Notes under the pieces: generated by a model
Database searches by the model: none
What the model was told of the DNA's origin: nothing
The model's input: only the letters and a program-made list of their open reading frames with translations
Source of the DNA: Micromonospora sp. CB01531
GTDB taxonomy: Bacteria; Actinomycetota; Actinomycetes; Mycobacteriales; Micromonosporaceae
Length of the DNA stretch: 64,000 nt
Assembly: GCF_001905095.1 (NCBI RefSeq)
Contig: NZ_LWLS01000062.1
Coordinates: 81,143-145,142 of the forward strand
Direction: 5' to 3'
Position numbers and translations under genes: made by a program
Shown: in pieces, positions 1-9,361 of the stretch
How positions within the stretch are numbered: position 1 is the stretch's first letter
How the letters are laid out: each line of letters starts with the position of its first letter

Positions 1-629
1 GCGGGCGGGTACCCGGGGGCCGGCGGGTAGGCCGGGTAGGTGCCACCCGGCAGGGGCGGCTCCCAGACCGGCTTCGGCTTGCGGAAGAACTCGTTGGACC
101 TGGGCAGCGCCAGCAGGATCAGCGCGGCCAGCAGGGCCAGCAGGGCGACCAGGCCGAGGAGATTGCTGACCGGCCCGTACCAGGACGGCAGGGCGTCCGA
201 GAGCCGGCGCTGGAGCTCCTCGGGGCTCGGCATGTTGCCGCCGGTCGAGCCACCGCCGGTCAGGCCGCCGGTCGCGTTGCTCACCAGGCCCGCGCCGCTG
301 CAGCAGAACAGGATGCCGCCCAGCACCCAGGTGGTGATCCGGGCGCCGTTCTTTCCTCGGTTGTTCAACAGCGCGAGCACGACGAGCGCGATCGCGAGCA
401 GCAGCGTGAGCGCGGCACCGCCGATGGCGGCCCCGTACGCGAAATCACCCGCCTGCTCGGCGGCGGTGCCCCGATAGGCGTCCCGCAGGACGTCCCGGAC
501 GGTGCCGATGGTGGCGAGCGTCAGGATCAGGTTCACCACCTGAATGGCGGCGACGAGGATGAGCAGCCAACTGGAGAGCGTCACCACGCCCGGGCGGGTG
601 CGGGCCGGGGGGCCCTGGGCATCGACCAT
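1..629 (-). CDS. Membrane protein with proline-rich tail (partial, C-terminus outside window)
   Basis: Not assigned to a known family. Translating from the ATG at 627-629 gives 209 residues that run off the window edge without a stop. There are four probable membrane segments, near residues 14-38, 67-88, 99-113 and 152-173. They are followed by a Tyr/Pro/Gly-rich cytoplasmic tail of the PAYPPAPGYPP type. The layout (four helices, then a proline-rich tail) resembles the unrelated-looking gene at 5278-6102. Small four-helix proteins with such tails are common in Micromonosporaceae. The function is unknown. Confidence 0.75.
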   Translation of the reverse strand, partial: MVDAQGPPARTRPGVVTLSSWLLILVAAIQVVNLILTLATIGTVRDVLRDAYRGTAAEQAGDFAYGAAIGGAALTLLLAIALVVLALLNNRGKNGARITTWVLGGILFCCSGAGLVSNATGGLTGGGSTGGNMPSPEELQRRLSDALPSWYGPVSNLLGLVALLALLAALILLALPRSNEFFRKPKPVWEPPLPGGTYPAYPPAPGYPP

Positions 630-710
630 GATTCTCCTTCCCTAGATCACACGACCACCGTAACGAGACCAGGCCAGCAGAGCACGGCGCGAGAGCCGGG
701 ACCGCGGGAA

Positions 711-2279
711 TCAGTAGCCGCGCCACTCCGCACGGGCGTACTCCAGCACGCGGGGTTGCAGCAACGTGGAGGCGGGCACGTCCACCCGGGGCCGGTCGGC
801 CGGGAAGGTAGCCGCCGCGGCCAGCACCGACGGGGTGAGGAAACGCAGCGGCAGGGCGTCGGCGGGCAGTTCCAGCGCCGGCGCGGCGGTGCCGGGCGCG
901 GCCAGCACGAACCCCCAGTCGCCGAAGCTCGGCACGTCCACGTGGTACGGCACGGTGGCGAAGCCCGCCTCGCGGACCGATCGCTCGATCGACCAGTACG
1001 ACCGCGGCGCGAAGTACGGCGACCCGGCCTGCACCACCAGCCGCCCGCCAGCGGCGAGCACCGAGCGGACCAGCGCGTAGAACTCGATCGTGTAGAGCTT
1101 GGCGGTGGCCGTCTCGTCCGGGTCGGGCAGGTCGGCCACCACCACGTCGAAGCGGTCCATGGCGGTACGCAGCCAACCGAACGCGTCCAGGTTGAGCACC
1201 CGCACCCGGGGGTCGGCGAACGAATTCCCGTTGAGCTCGCGCAGCTGCGGCTCGCTCTTCGCCAGCCGTACCACGGCCGGGTCGAGGTCGACCACGGTCA
1301 CCCGGCGCACGTCCGGGTACTTCAGGATCTCCCGCAGCGCCAGCCCGTCCCCGGCACCGAGCACCAGCACCTCGCCGCGCGGGCCGCGCAGCGCCGGGTG
1401 CACCAGCGACTCGTGGTAGCGGTATTCGTCGACCGAGCTGAACTGGAGGTCACCGTTGAGGAAGAGCCGCAGGTCGCTGTCGGCGTGGCCGACCTCGCGC
1501 ACCGACCGGGTCAGCACGATCTCCTGGTAGCGGCTGCGTTCGGCGTGCACCACCGGGTCGCGGTAGAGCTGCTGGCGGGCGGTCACCTCGAAGTCGTGCG
1601 CGGTGATCCAGGCGTACCCGAGCAGGAGAGCGACCACGACGGAGCCGGCCCCCAGCGCGAGCCGCGACCGGCGGCCGAGGTCGGCCCGGAAGACCGTGCA
1701 GACCAGGGCGAGGCCGGCGACCGCGTTCACCGCGCCGACCACCAGGGCGCCCTTGAGCTGGCCGAAGACCGGTATCAGCACGAACGGGAAGGCCAGCCCG
1801 CCGAGCAGCGCGCCGACGTAGTCGGCGGCGAAGAGGTCGGCCACGGCGTCGCCGGCGGACTGCTCGCGGATGCGTTGCAGCAGCACCATCAGCAGCGGGA
1901 TCTCCGCGCCGATCAGCAGGCCGAGCACGAACGCGGTGCCGACCAGCGCCGGCCCGTATAGGTCGAGCCAGGCGAAGGCGGCGTACAGGCCGAGCACGGA
2001 GAGGCCGCCGAGCAGGGCGAGGGTCAGCTCGACCGCGGCGAACGCGGCCGCCGCCCGGGACTGCCACGGCTTCGCGGCGAGCGCGCCGACGCCCATCGCG
2101 AAGACCATCACGCCGAGCACGATCGACGCCTGGCCGACCGCGTCGCCGATCAGGTAGCTGCCGAGGGCGACCAGCGCCAGCTCGTACACCAGGCCGCAGG
2201 CCGCGCAGACGAAGACCGCCAGCAGCACCGCCGCGCGGGCCGCGCGCCGTCGCGGCGGCGCCGGCGCGTCGGTGATCAC
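711..2279 (-). CDS. Membrane-bound polyamine aminopropyltransferase (spermidine synthase-like)
   Basis: The 522-residue protein has about seven hydrophobic helices in residues 15-230. A cytosolic spermidine-synthase fold of the Rossmann methyltransferase type follows. The nucleotide-binding loop GAGDG lies near residue 305, and the acidic VVADLPDPDE segment carries the expected catalytic Asp. Known members transfer aminopropyl groups from decarboxylated S-adenosylmethionine to amines. The substrate here is unproven. The start is a GTG that overlaps the upstream stop by 4 nt (GTGA), so it is translationally coupled. It is the last gene of the DUF4178-DUF2617-DUF4247-DUF350 operon. Confidence 0.88.
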   Translation of the reverse strand: MITDAPAPPRRRAARAAVLLAVFVCAACGLVYELALVALGSYLIGDAVGQASIVLGVMVFAMGVGALAAKPWQSRAAAAFAAVELTLALLGGLSVLGLYAAFAWLDLYGPALVGTAFVLGLLIGAEIPLLMVLLQRIREQSAGDAVADLFAADYVGALLGGLAFPFVLIPVFGQLKGALVVGAVNAVAGLALVCTVFRADLGRRSRLALGAGSVVVALLLGYAWITAHDFEVTARQQLYRDPVVHAERSRYQEIVLTRSVREVGHADSDLRLFLNGDLQFSSVDEYRYHESLVHPALRGPRGEVLVLGAGDGLALREILKYPDVRRVTVVDLDPAVVRLAKSEPQLRELNGNSFADPRVRVLNLDAFGWLRTAMDRFDVVVADLPDPDETATAKLYTIEFYALVRSVLAAGGRLVVQAGSPYFAPRSYWSIERSVREAGFATVPYHVDVPSFGDWGFVLAAPGTAAPALELPADALPLRFLTPSVLAAAATFPADRPRVDVPASTLLQPRVLEYARAEWRGY

Positions 2280-3121
2280 GACTTCTCCCGGGTACGCCCG
2301 GCGGCTTCCGCCCCGGCGCGCTGCGCGGGCGCGCGCACCCGGAGCTTGCGACCACTCCGGCTCGGCGCGTCTGCCGCCGCGCCGCGACCCGGAGCAGTCG
2401 TCCGGCGGCGCTGCACCACGCCCACGGCGACGAAGAGCGCGGCGAGCAGGAGGAGCGCCACGGCGGCGACCAGCCAGCCCCAGCGGTCCCGCCAGAAGTC
2501 GTTGCCGGCGGCCGGCAGCGGGCTCGCCGGGGCCGCCGGATCGGCACTCGGGGTGGCCGCCGGCCCGGCCAGGCCGGCTTCGGCGGCGAGCAGCGGCAGC
2601 GTGGTGGCGGCACGGGTGATCGCCCAGCCCGGGTCGTCGATGAAGACGTCCTCGTCGAGCCCGAACCAGCCCAGCCCGGTCTCGACGGCTTGCAGGGCGG
2701 CGAGGCCGAGGTCGTCAGAACCCTGCACCCGGATCCAGGCGGAGTCGCTGGCCTCGCTGCTCTCCGAGGTGTAGGTGATGTCCGCGCTGACCTCGATCCA
2801 GCGCGGGCAGCCCGGCGCGTCCCCGACCGCCGTCCCGTCGCCGAGGTTCGAGCCGACGCTCACCACGTCGTACCCGTCCGTCAGTCGCCAGCCGTAGCAG
2901 ATGCCCTGGCTGGCGAAGGCGTCCCGGAGGATCGGCACGGTCTCCGTCCGCTCGTCGGTCGCCGGGGCGGGGACGCTCAGGTCGTCGGAGCCGCTGACGG
3001 CCCCGACGACGCAGAGGCCGACGGCGCCCAGGAGCACCGCCGCGCCCAGTGCCGCCTGCCACCCCCGCGACTTCCCCTTCGCCAGGGGCTTCGCCTGGGC
3101 CGGGCGCGTCCCGCCGGCCAT
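2276..3121 (-). CDS. Unknown bitopic membrane protein of the DUF350/aminopropyltransferase operon
   Basis: A 281-residue protein that I do not recognise. It has one helix near residues 22-43, an exterior region of about 165 residues with isolated Cys residues (CYGW and CPRW), a second helix near 212-235 (WLVAAVALLLLAALF) and a basic cytoplasmic tail. The ATG shares one base with the DUF350 stop codon. The end overlaps the aminopropyltransferase start by 4 nt. This places it firmly in the operon, probably as an envelope partner of its neighbours. Confidence 0.8.
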   Translation of the reverse strand: MAGGTRPAQAKPLAKGKSRGWQAALGAAVLLGAVGLCVVGAVSGSDDLSVPAPATDERTETVPILRDAFASQGICYGWRLTDGYDVVSVGSNLGDGTAVGDAPGCPRWIEVSADITYTSESSEASDSAWIRVQGSDDLGLAALQAVETGLGWFGLDEDVFIDDPGWAITRAATTLPLLAAEAGLAGPAATPSADPAAPASPLPAAGNDFWRDRWGWLVAAVALLLLAALFVAVGVVQRRRTTAPGRGAAADAPSRSGRKLRVRAPAQRAGAEAAGRTREKS

Positions 3122-3543
3122 CAGCTGATCGCGGCGGCGATGATCGCGCCGGTGGCGAGGTGCACGACGGCGGAGACCCAGACCGCCGGGTGCGGCTCCG
3201 GGTCGACCAGCAGTTCACCCAGCTTGCCCGGGGTGGCCACATCCAGCAGCACGAAGGCCGCCGCCATGATGACCAGCCCGAGGATGCCGTACGCGGCCGC
3301 GCCGACCAGGCCGAGCACAAAGTCGTCCGGGCTGGCGGCGATCGCGGCGACCACGATGATGCCGACACCGGCCAGGTTGGAGGCGAGCAGCAGCGCCGCG
3401 TTGCGGTTGCGCTCGGTCCAGATGAGCTGGCTGAGCCGGCCCGGGGTGGCCAGGTCGACCAGCAGGTAGCCGATGCCCATCAGGACGACGCCGACCACGC
3501 CGTAGGCGAGGGTGACCAGCAGATCGGTGACGAGATGCTGCAC
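3121..3543 (-). CDS. DUF350 family membrane protein
   Basis: A 140-residue integral membrane protein with four helices arranged as two similar halves. Each half carries a helix-breaking ATPG motif (VDLATPGRL near residue 30 and LDVATPGKL near residue 101), which is the signature of the duplicated DUF350 fold (YjfL-like). The GTG start at 3541-3543 is chosen because GGAG lies 6 nt upstream. DUF350 proteins recur beside PspA-like, DUF4178 and spermidine-synthase-like genes. A membrane-stress role has been proposed for that neighbourhood, but the biochemical function is unknown. Confidence 0.88.
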   Translation of the reverse strand: MQHLVTDLLVTLAYGVVGVVLMGIGYLLVDLATPGRLSQLIWTERNRNAALLLASNLAGVGIIVVAAIAASPDDFVLGLVGAAAYGILGLVIMAAAFVLLDVATPGKLGELLVDPEPHPAVWVSAVVHLATGAIIAAAIS

Positions 3544-3573
3544 AGGGGACTCCAGGGTGAGCGGTCGGACGGG

Positions 3574-3999
3574 CTACTTGCCGGCGCCGGGGCCGCCGCC
3601 CCGGACGGTGCTGCCACGGCCCCAGCCCCAGCCGTGGCCGACGACGTGGTGGTAGCGGGGGTAGGCGGTGGTCATCCGCTCCAGCAGGATCAGCGAGCCG
3701 GCGGCAACCGGCAGGATCACCACCGAGTCGTCGTCGTAGCGCAGGTAGACGCCGCTGCCGTCGACGTACTCGTCAGCCGGCTGCCAGGCGTCGGTGACCT
3801 CCTTCGCCACCTGGCTCGGTGACCGGGTCGAGGTGTACGCGAGCGCGTCGGAGCCGATGTCCCGGCCGGCCGCCCGGGTGTAGTGATCCTCGACGTAGCC
3901 GCGCGCCGAGAAGCTGCCGTAGAAGACGGCGAAGGCGGCGACCAGCACGCCGACCACCGCGACGGCCACCCCCACCACGAACCACCGTCGGTACGTCAC
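3574..3999 (-). CDS. DUF4247 domain protein
   Basis: A 141-residue protein with one N-terminal helix (residues 6-28, signal anchor) and a small exported domain. It ends in a Gly/Trp/Arg-rich tail that suggests a flexible C-terminus. The domain order and size match DUF4247. The GTG start overlaps the DUF2617 stop by 4 nt, and 30 nt separate its stop from DUF350. The function is unknown; its neighbours place it in the envelope-linked aminopropyltransferase operon. Confidence 0.82.
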   Translation of the reverse strand: MTYRRWFVVGVAVAVVGVLVAAFAVFYGSFSARGYVEDHYTRAAGRDIGSDALAYTSTRSPSQVAKEVTDAWQPADEYVDGSGVYLRYDDDSVVILPVAAGSLILLERMTTAYPRYHHVVGHGWGWGRGSTVRGGGPGAGK

Positions 4000-4547
4000 A
4001 GTCCCACCTCGGTTCGCGACTGCGGGGCTCGCAACCCCGGCTCACTCCTCGCGCTCACAACTGCCACCACCGTCTCGGTCAGTACCAGCTCGTTGGTCTG
4101 CGGATACGCGTGCCAGGTGCGCCAGGCCACCGCGCCGTCCGGCGGGTCAGGGCGGACGGAGAGCGCGGTGACCGCGTCCACGTCGCCGGGGAAGACCCCG
4201 ACCAGCGCGTACGGGTCGTCGGCCAGGTCGGCGCGGAGCGCGGCGACCTGGGTACGCAGCCCGTCGCCGGCCGGCCGCAGCACCGTGGCGGTGAACCGGT
4301 AGCCGGCCACCGGGTCGTGCAGGGTGTCGGGCAGGTGCGGCGCGCGGCCGGGCAGGCACGCAACGGTCTCGACCAACGCGCCGCAGACCACCTGGTGCGA
4401 GGCGCCGAGCAGGCACAGCCGCAGCCGGACGCCGTCGGGCAGGGCCAGCTCGCGGACGTGCAGGGCGGGGCGTTCGGGGCCGCCGAGGGCCAGGCTCAGG
4501 TCGGCGGCGCTGGTGTCGACGTACGGGGCGTCCAGGGCGACCAGCAC
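3996..4547 (-). CDS. DUF2617 family protein
   Basis: A soluble 183-residue protein without signal or membrane segments. It matches DUF2617, an actinobacterial family of about this length with a mostly beta-strand pattern (repeated short strands such as LHVRELALPDGVRLRLCLLG). It sits between DUF4178 (2-nt gap) and DUF4247 (4-nt overlap), so the two flanking envelope proteins and this cytosolic one are co-translated. The function is unknown. Confidence 0.8.
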   Translation of the reverse strand: MLVALDAPYVDTSAADLSLALGGPERPALHVRELALPDGVRLRLCLLGASHQVVCGALVETVACLPGRAPHLPDTLHDPVAGYRFTATVLRPAGDGLRTQVAALRADLADDPYALVGVFPGDVDAVTALSVRPDPPDGAVAWRTWHAYPQTNELVLTETVVAVVSARSEPGLRAPQSRTEVGL

Positions 4548-4549
4548 GC

Positions 4550-5179
4550 TCAGCCCGCCTGCTCCGGGTCACCCTGCGGGTAGATCATCACCTCGGCGCG
4601 GTGCAGCTTCTCGCCGAGGGCCACCTCCCAGCCGGCCTCCCCGTACGCCTCGAAGGAGAGCCGGGCCCCGCCGGGCGCCTGGTAGTCGTGGTAGCGCATG
4701 GTGCCGCGCGGGTCGAGGCCGGTGCCCTCGGTGGCGGTGTAGCGCGCCTGGCCGGACTCGTCCCAGCTGTAGCGGCGGCCGGCGACGTCGAGGGTGGGCG
4801 CGCCGGGGGTGACCGTGGCGGACGGTTCGCCGGTCCAGAGCACCAACTCCAGGTCCGGGTCCGTCTCGACGGAGAGCCAGCGCTTCACCCCGCCGGCATC
4901 GTCGAGCAGGTGTTCCGCCCAGCTCCAGCCGCCCTCGACCAAGTGCACCGAGCCACGGACGGTGTACGGGACCTGGCGGATCTCCACGATGTCGCCGGGC
5001 TTGAGCCGGCGGGGGTCGCCGCGGAGCGCGTCCGCGTCCCGATCGTGGAACGGGTCGCCGGGGGCGTGCGGGCGGGGCCCGGTGCGGGCCTTGCGCAGCG
5101 CCACCACGGCGATCACCACACCGGCCGCCCCGACCAGACACCCCAGGGCCACCAGCAGATACGCCACCGTTCCGTTCAC
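4550..5179 (-). CDS. DUF4178 domain membrane-anchored protein
   Basis: First gene of the operon, 209 residues. One helix lies near residues 5-28 and is followed by a cytosolic DUF4178 domain, a beta-rich fold with repeated W and YxW positions (GGWSWAEHLL, RRYSWDESG). The longer frame from 5227 is rejected because the GTG at 5177-5179 has GGGGAGG 5 nt upstream. DUF4178 often travels with DUF350 and aminopropyltransferase-like enzymes. It may bind ligand or partners at the inner membrane face, but that is an inference. Confidence 0.84.
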   Translation of the reverse strand: MNGTVAYLLVALGCLVGAAGVVIAVVALRKARTGPRPHAPGDPFHDRDADALRGDPRRLKPGDIVEIRQVPYTVRGSVHLVEGGWSWAEHLLDDAGGVKRWLSVETDPDLELVLWTGEPSATVTPGAPTLDVAGRRYSWDESGQARYTATEGTGLDPRGTMRYHDYQAPGGARLSFEAYGEAGWEVALGEKLHRAEVMIYPQGDPEQAG

Positions 5180-5277
5180 GACCGCCTCCCCACACGCGTC
5201 GGCGGAGACGGTAACAACCGGACGCACGCCCGCCGAAACGACGTTCGCTGAGTGGCCGGTCAGCTACCCGGCGTCGC

Positions 5278-6102
5278 TCAATCCCGGGTGGGATCGGCGG
5301 CCTGCGGGGGCGGCCCGTCGGGCGCTCCCGTGGGATCGACCGGCGCGGCGGGGGCGGGCGCGGCGGCTTCCGGTGCGGCCGGGTACTGCCACGGGACGCC
5401 GTGGGCCCGCGGGTCGGGGCAGATCATGTAGCCGGGCGGCAGCAGGTAGGGCGCCGGATAGGCGACCGGCGGGTGCGGCGGTTGCGCGGCCTGGGGCACG
5501 AACCAGCGGTGGGACGTGGGCAGCGCCAGCAGCACGATGGCGGTGGCGGTGAGCCCGAAGACCAGCAGCGCGATCAGTCCGCCCCCGGCGAAGAGGAGGT
5601 CCTCGACCGGATTGGAATCGGTGTCGTAGAGGGTCTGGATGAACCTCGACTCCTCCGGGAAGAAGTCGGGGGGCAGGTCCCCCTCCTCGGGCAGGCCGCC
5701 GAGCGCGAAGAGGAACGGGAGCGCCGCGCCCGCGCAGAGGCACTGGCCGAGGCCGACCAGCAGTTGCAGGCCGCCGGCCACGAAGACGGCGATCCGGGCG
5801 CCGACGCTACCCCGGCGGACACCCCAGGCGGCGCCGCCGAGCAGGGCCGCGAGCAGCAGCGCCGGCACCCCCATCAGGCAGGACGTCATGATGTTGCCGA
5901 AGCGCTCACCGTCCACCTCGGCCGGATCGGCGGCGGGCACCAGCCGAGCCGCGTGGTCGATCTCGCCGTTCCACCAGATCGCGTGCCACACCACCAGGCC
6001 GACCGCCACCAGCAGCAGGGCCGCCGCAGCGAACTGCAACCAGGAGGCCGCCGTGACGGCCTTCGGGCGGGGCGGGCGGGACGGAGTGGCGGTCGAGGTC
6101 AT
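5278..6102 (-). CDS. Four-helix membrane protein with proline/alanine-rich tail
   Basis: A 274-residue protein that I cannot assign. Hydrophobic segments lie near residues 17-40, 70-94, 101-135 and 168-192. The long Pro/Ala-rich C-terminus contains a segment of alternating Pro, Ala and Val followed by acidic residues. It lies about 100 nt upstream of the DUF4178 operon on the same strand and could share its promoter region or be independent. It resembles in layout, but not clearly in sequence, the partial gene at the left end of the window. Confidence 0.72.
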   Translation of the reverse strand: MTSTATPSRPPRPKAVTAASWLQFAAAALLLVAVGLVVWHAIWWNGEIDHAARLVPAADPAEVDGERFGNIMTSCLMGVPALLLAALLGGAAWGVRRGSVGARIAVFVAGGLQLLVGLGQCLCAGAALPFLFALGGLPEEGDLPPDFFPEESRFIQTLYDTDSNPVEDLLFAGGGLIALLVFGLTATAIVLLALPTSHRWFVPQAAQPPHPPVAYPAPYLLPPGYMICPDPRAHGVPWQYPAAPEAAAPAPAAPVDPTGAPDGPPPQAADPTRD

Positions 6103-6161
6103 CCCGGAAAGCTACGGGGCCCCACCAGTTTCCGCTGTCCCGTTTCCGGGTGGACCGCCGG

Positions 6162-6536
6162 TCAATTCCCGGCGAGGCGTTCCGTGGCGTACTCGCGCAG
6201 GCTGGCCCGACCCATGAGGCAGCCGGTGAACGTGGTGAACTCGGCCTCGTCGGTCCGCAGCCTCGTCCACGCCGCGCGCCCCGCCGCCGCGTCGGCCTTG
6301 TCCAGCAGCGTGGCGGCGTACGCCTTCCCGGCCGGCGACCCGTGCCGGAGCAGCCAGTCGATCTGCTTCCGGGCCGCGTCGGGATGCTCGTCCAGCGCCT
6401 GCTCGACCCGCCGGTACGCCTCGGTCTCCGGCAGCAGCGTCCCGGCGAACCCGACTCCGCCGAACGCGAGGGTGTCCGCCCGGGCCAACTCCTCGACGGC
6501 CGCGTCCAACTCCCGGTCCTTTCCGATCCCCACCAT
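6162..6536 (-). CDS. Small soluble helical protein of unknown function
   Basis: About 124 residues, rich in Ala, Glu and Arg, predicted all-helical, with no signal or membrane helix. The ATG at 6534-6536 is preferred because AAAGGA lies 8 nt upstream; an ATG three codons earlier (6545) is also possible. The more extended frame to 6605 lacks a ribosome site. Its pattern of short helical pairs ending in RLAGN recalls HEAT-like or tetratricopeptide folds, but I see no diagnostic motif. It lies between the DUF operon and the clpB terminator. Confidence 0.65.
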   Translation of the reverse strand: MVGIGKDRELDAAVEELARADTLAFGGVGFAGTLLPETEAYRRVEQALDEHPDAARKQIDWLLRHGSPAGKAYAATLLDKADAAAGRAAWTRLRTDEAEFTTFTGCLMGRASLREYATERLAGN

Positions 6537-6635
6537 GCCCGTCATCCTTTCCCTAACGCCCCTGGCACCACTCGTTGATCGGAAAGTTGTCGCAGGCCGC
6601 AACACCGGACGCAGGTGGACCGGGGCCCGGAGACA

Positions 6636-6673
6636 GGACCGACCCCGCCGGAGGGGTGGGGCGGGGCCGGTCC
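6636..6673 (-). terminator. Probable intrinsic terminator of clpB
   Basis: An inverted repeat with a 14-bp stem, one mismatch and a 10-nt loop lies 12 nt downstream of the clpB stop. It is GC-rich with no long U-run, as is common in actinomycetes. Confidence 0.6.
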
Positions 6674-6684
6674 GGACGGGTGGG

Positions 6685-9276
6685 TCAGGCGGCGGTGACG
6701 GTCAGGCCTTCCTTGCTGTCGGCCAGGTCGACCTTGACCGTGTCGCCGTCGCGGATCTGGCCGGCCAGCAGCGCCTTCGCGAGCTGGTCGCCGATCGCCG
6801 ACTGCACCAGCCGGCGCAGCGGACGGGCGCCGTAGATCGGGTCGTACCCGTGCTCGGCGAGCCAACTCCGGGCCGGGTCGGTGATCGCCAGGCCGAGCCG
6901 GCGGTCGGCCAGCCGGCGGCGCATCCGGTCCAGCTGAATGTCGACAATGGCCCGCAGATCCTCGCCCTGCAGGGCGGCGAACACCACGATGTCGTCGAGG
7001 CGGTTGAGGAACTCCGGCTTGAAGTGCGACCGGACCACCGCGAGGACGCCCTCCCGGCGCTGCTCCTCGGTCAGCGTCAGGTCGCTGATCACCGACGAAC
7101 CCAGGTTCGAGGTGAGGATCAGGATCGCGTTGCGGAAGTCCACGGTACGGCCCTGACCGTCGGTGAGCCGGCCGTCGTCGAGCACCTGGAGCAGCACGTC
7201 GAAGACGTCGGGGTGGGCCTTCTCGACCTCGTCCAGCAGCACCACCGAGTACGGCCGGCGGCGCACCGCCTCGGTGAGCTGGCCGCCCTCCTCGTAGCCG
7301 ATGTACCCGGGCGGGGCACCGACCAGACGGGCGACGGAGTGCTTCTCGCCGTACTCGCTCATGTCGATGCGGACCATGGCCCGCTCGTCGTCGAAGAGGA
7401 ACTCGGCGAGCGCCTTGGCCAGCTCGGTCTTGCCGACACCGGTCGGGCCGAGGAAGAGGAAGCTGCCGGTCGGACGGTCCGGGTCGGCGACACCGGCCCG
7501 GGCACGCCGGACCGCGTCGGCGACCGCGCCGACCGCCTCGCGCTGGCCGACCACCCGGGAACCCAGCGACTCCTCCATCCGGAGCAGCTTGGCGGTCTCC
7601 CCCTCCAGCAGCCGGCCGGCGGGGATGCCGGTCCAGGAGGCGACCACGGCGGCGATATCGTCCGCGCCGACCTCCTCCTTGAGCATCGCGCCGTCGGCCT
7701 GGAGCCGGGCCAGCTCCTCCTCGGCCTGCGTCAGCTCGGCCTTGAGGGCGGGGATGCGGCCGTACCGCAGCTCGGCGGCGCGTTCCAGCTCGCCGTCGCG
7801 CTCGGCCCGCTCGGCCTCGCCGCCGAGCCGCTCCAGCTCCTCCTTGGCCGTGGAGAGCTTGGTGATGTGACTCTTCTCCAGCTGCCAGCGCTCGGAGAGC
7901 ACGGTGAGCTGCTCCCGCTTGTCGGCCAGTTCCTTGCGCAGCCGCTCCAGCCGCTCGGCGGAGGCGGCGTCCGGCTCCTTGGCCAGCGCCATCTCCTCGA
8001 TCTCGAGCCGGCGCACCGCCCGCTCGATCTCGTCCACCTCGACCGGCCGGGAGTCGATCTCCATCCGGAGCCGGGACGCGGACTCGTCGACCAGGTCGAT
8101 CGCCTTGTCCGGCAGGAACCGGTCGGTGATGTAGCGGTCGGACAGGGAGGCCGCGGCGACCAGCGCGGCATCGGTGATCCGTACGCCGTGGTGCACCTCG
8201 TAGCGCTCCTTGAGGCCGCGCAGGATGCCGATGGTGTCCTCGATGGTCGGCTCGCCGACCAGCACCGGCTGGAAGCGGCGCTCCAGCGCCGGGTCCTTCT
8301 CGATGTGCTCGCGGTATTCGTCCAGCGTGGTCGCACCGACCATCCGCAGCTCGCCCCGGGCCAGCATCGGCTTGAGCATGTTGCCGGCGTCCATCGAACC
8401 CTCACCCTTGCCGGCGCCGACCACGGTGTGCAGCTCGTCGAGGAAGGTGATGACCTGGCCGTCGGAGTTCTTGATCTCCTCCAGCACCGACTTCAGCCGC
8501 TCCTCGAACTGCCCGCGGTACTGCGCGCCGGCCACCATCGCGCCGAGGTCGAGCGAGACGAGCTTCTTGTCCCGCAGCGACTCGGGTACGTCACCGGCGA
8601 CGATGCGCTGGGCCAGGCCCTCGACGATGGCCGTCTTGCCGACGCCCGGCTCACCGATCAGCACCGGGTTGTTCTTGGTACGCCGGGACAGCACCTGGAT
8701 CACCCGGCGGATCTCGGAGTCCCGGCCGATGACCGGGTCGATCTTTCCCTCGCGGGCGCTGGCGGTCAGGTCGACGCCGTACTTGGCGAGGGCCTGGTAG
8801 GTCTGCTCCGGGTCGGCGGTGGTAACCCGGCGGTCCCCGCCGCGGACGGTCGGGAAGGCGGCGACCAGGTTCTCCTCGGTGGCCCCGGCGTTCTTGAGGG
8901 CGACGGAGACCGCGCCACCCACCCGGGCCAGGCCGGCCAGCAGGTGCTCGGTCGAGGTGTATTCGTCGCCTAGCGGCCGGGCGATCTGCTCGGCGGCGCC
9001 GATGGCGTTGACGAACTCGCGGGCCAGGGTGGGCTCGGCGATGCTGGAGCCGTGCGCGGCGGGCAGGGCGTCGACTGAGCGCTGGGCGACCCGGCGCAGC
9101 TCGGCGGGGTCGGCCCCGACGGCGCGCAGCAGGCCGGCGGCGGTCGAACCCTCGGTGTCGAGCAGCGACAGCAGCAGGTGCCAGGGCTCCACGGTGGCGT
9201 GGCCGCGCTGGTTCGCCAGCGCGACGCCGCCGGTGATGGTCTCGCGGCTCTTGGTGGTGAGGCGTTCCGTGTTCAT
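6685..9276 (-). CDS. clpB: ATP-dependent chaperone ClpB (Hsp100 disaggregase)
   Basis: An 863-residue hexameric AAA+ disaggregase that works with DnaK to rescue aggregated proteins. The Clp_N double repeat covers residues 1-145. The first AAA+ domain has Walker A GEPGVGKT near 209. The coiled-coil middle domain spans about 400-520 and is Glu/Arg/Leu-rich. The second AAA+ domain has GPTGVGKT near 609 and the [10 protein letters not shown] pore loop. Length and all motifs match ClpB, and there is no ClpP-binding loop sign. A HAIR operator lies 45 nt upstream of the start, so HspR repression is expected. Confidence 0.97.
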   Translation of the reverse strand: MNTERLTTKSRETITGGVALANQRGHATVEPWHLLLSLLDTEGSTAAGLLRAVGADPAELRRVAQRSVDALPAAHGSSIAEPTLAREFVNAIGAAEQIARPLGDEYTSTEHLLAGLARVGGAVSVALKNAGATEENLVAAFPTVRGGDRRVTTADPEQTYQALAKYGVDLTASAREGKIDPVIGRDSEIRRVIQVLSRRTKNNPVLIGEPGVGKTAIVEGLAQRIVAGDVPESLRDKKLVSLDLGAMVAGAQYRGQFEERLKSVLEEIKNSDGQVITFLDELHTVVGAGKGEGSMDAGNMLKPMLARGELRMVGATTLDEYREHIEKDPALERRFQPVLVGEPTIEDTIGILRGLKERYEVHHGVRITDAALVAAASLSDRYITDRFLPDKAIDLVDESASRLRMEIDSRPVEVDEIERAVRRLEIEEMALAKEPDAASAERLERLRKELADKREQLTVLSERWQLEKSHITKLSTAKEELERLGGEAERAERDGELERAAELRYGRIPALKAELTQAEEELARLQADGAMLKEEVGADDIAAVVASWTGIPAGRLLEGETAKLLRMEESLGSRVVGQREAVGAVADAVRRARAGVADPDRPTGSFLFLGPTGVGKTELAKALAEFLFDDERAMVRIDMSEYGEKHSVARLVGAPPGYIGYEEGGQLTEAVRRRPYSVVLLDEVEKAHPDVFDVLLQVLDDGRLTDGQGRTVDFRNAILILTSNLGSSVISDLTLTEEQRREGVLAVVRSHFKPEFLNRLDDIVVFAALQGEDLRAIVDIQLDRMRRRLADRRLGLAITDPARSWLAEHGYDPIYGARPLRRLVQSAIGDQLAKALLAGQIRDGDTVKVDLADSKEGLTVTAA

Positions 9277-9320
9277 GGGCTCCCCCGGATCGGCGTGTCC
9301 ACTAGAACCGACACAACCAG

Positions 9321-9343
9321 AGTTGAGCCTATTCCGCTCAACT
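9321..9343 (-). promoter_or_regulatory. HAIR element (HspR operator) upstream of clpB
   Basis: A perfect inverted repeat of AGTTGAGC, 7 nt, GCTCAACT. It fits the HspR-associated inverted repeat (CTTGAGT-N7-ACTCAAG) in spacing and core. It lies 45-67 nt upstream of the clpB ATG. HspR itself is encoded at 26307-26747. Confidence 0.88.
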
Positions 9344-9361
9344 CCAACGGTGTGAGCTGAC

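Noticed and set aside
5401..8973. 1190-residue open frame on the plus strand
   Set aside because: It runs antisense to several genes including clpB, has no start signal, and has Arg/Gly/Pro/Val-rich low-complexity composition typical of antisense frames at very high GC.
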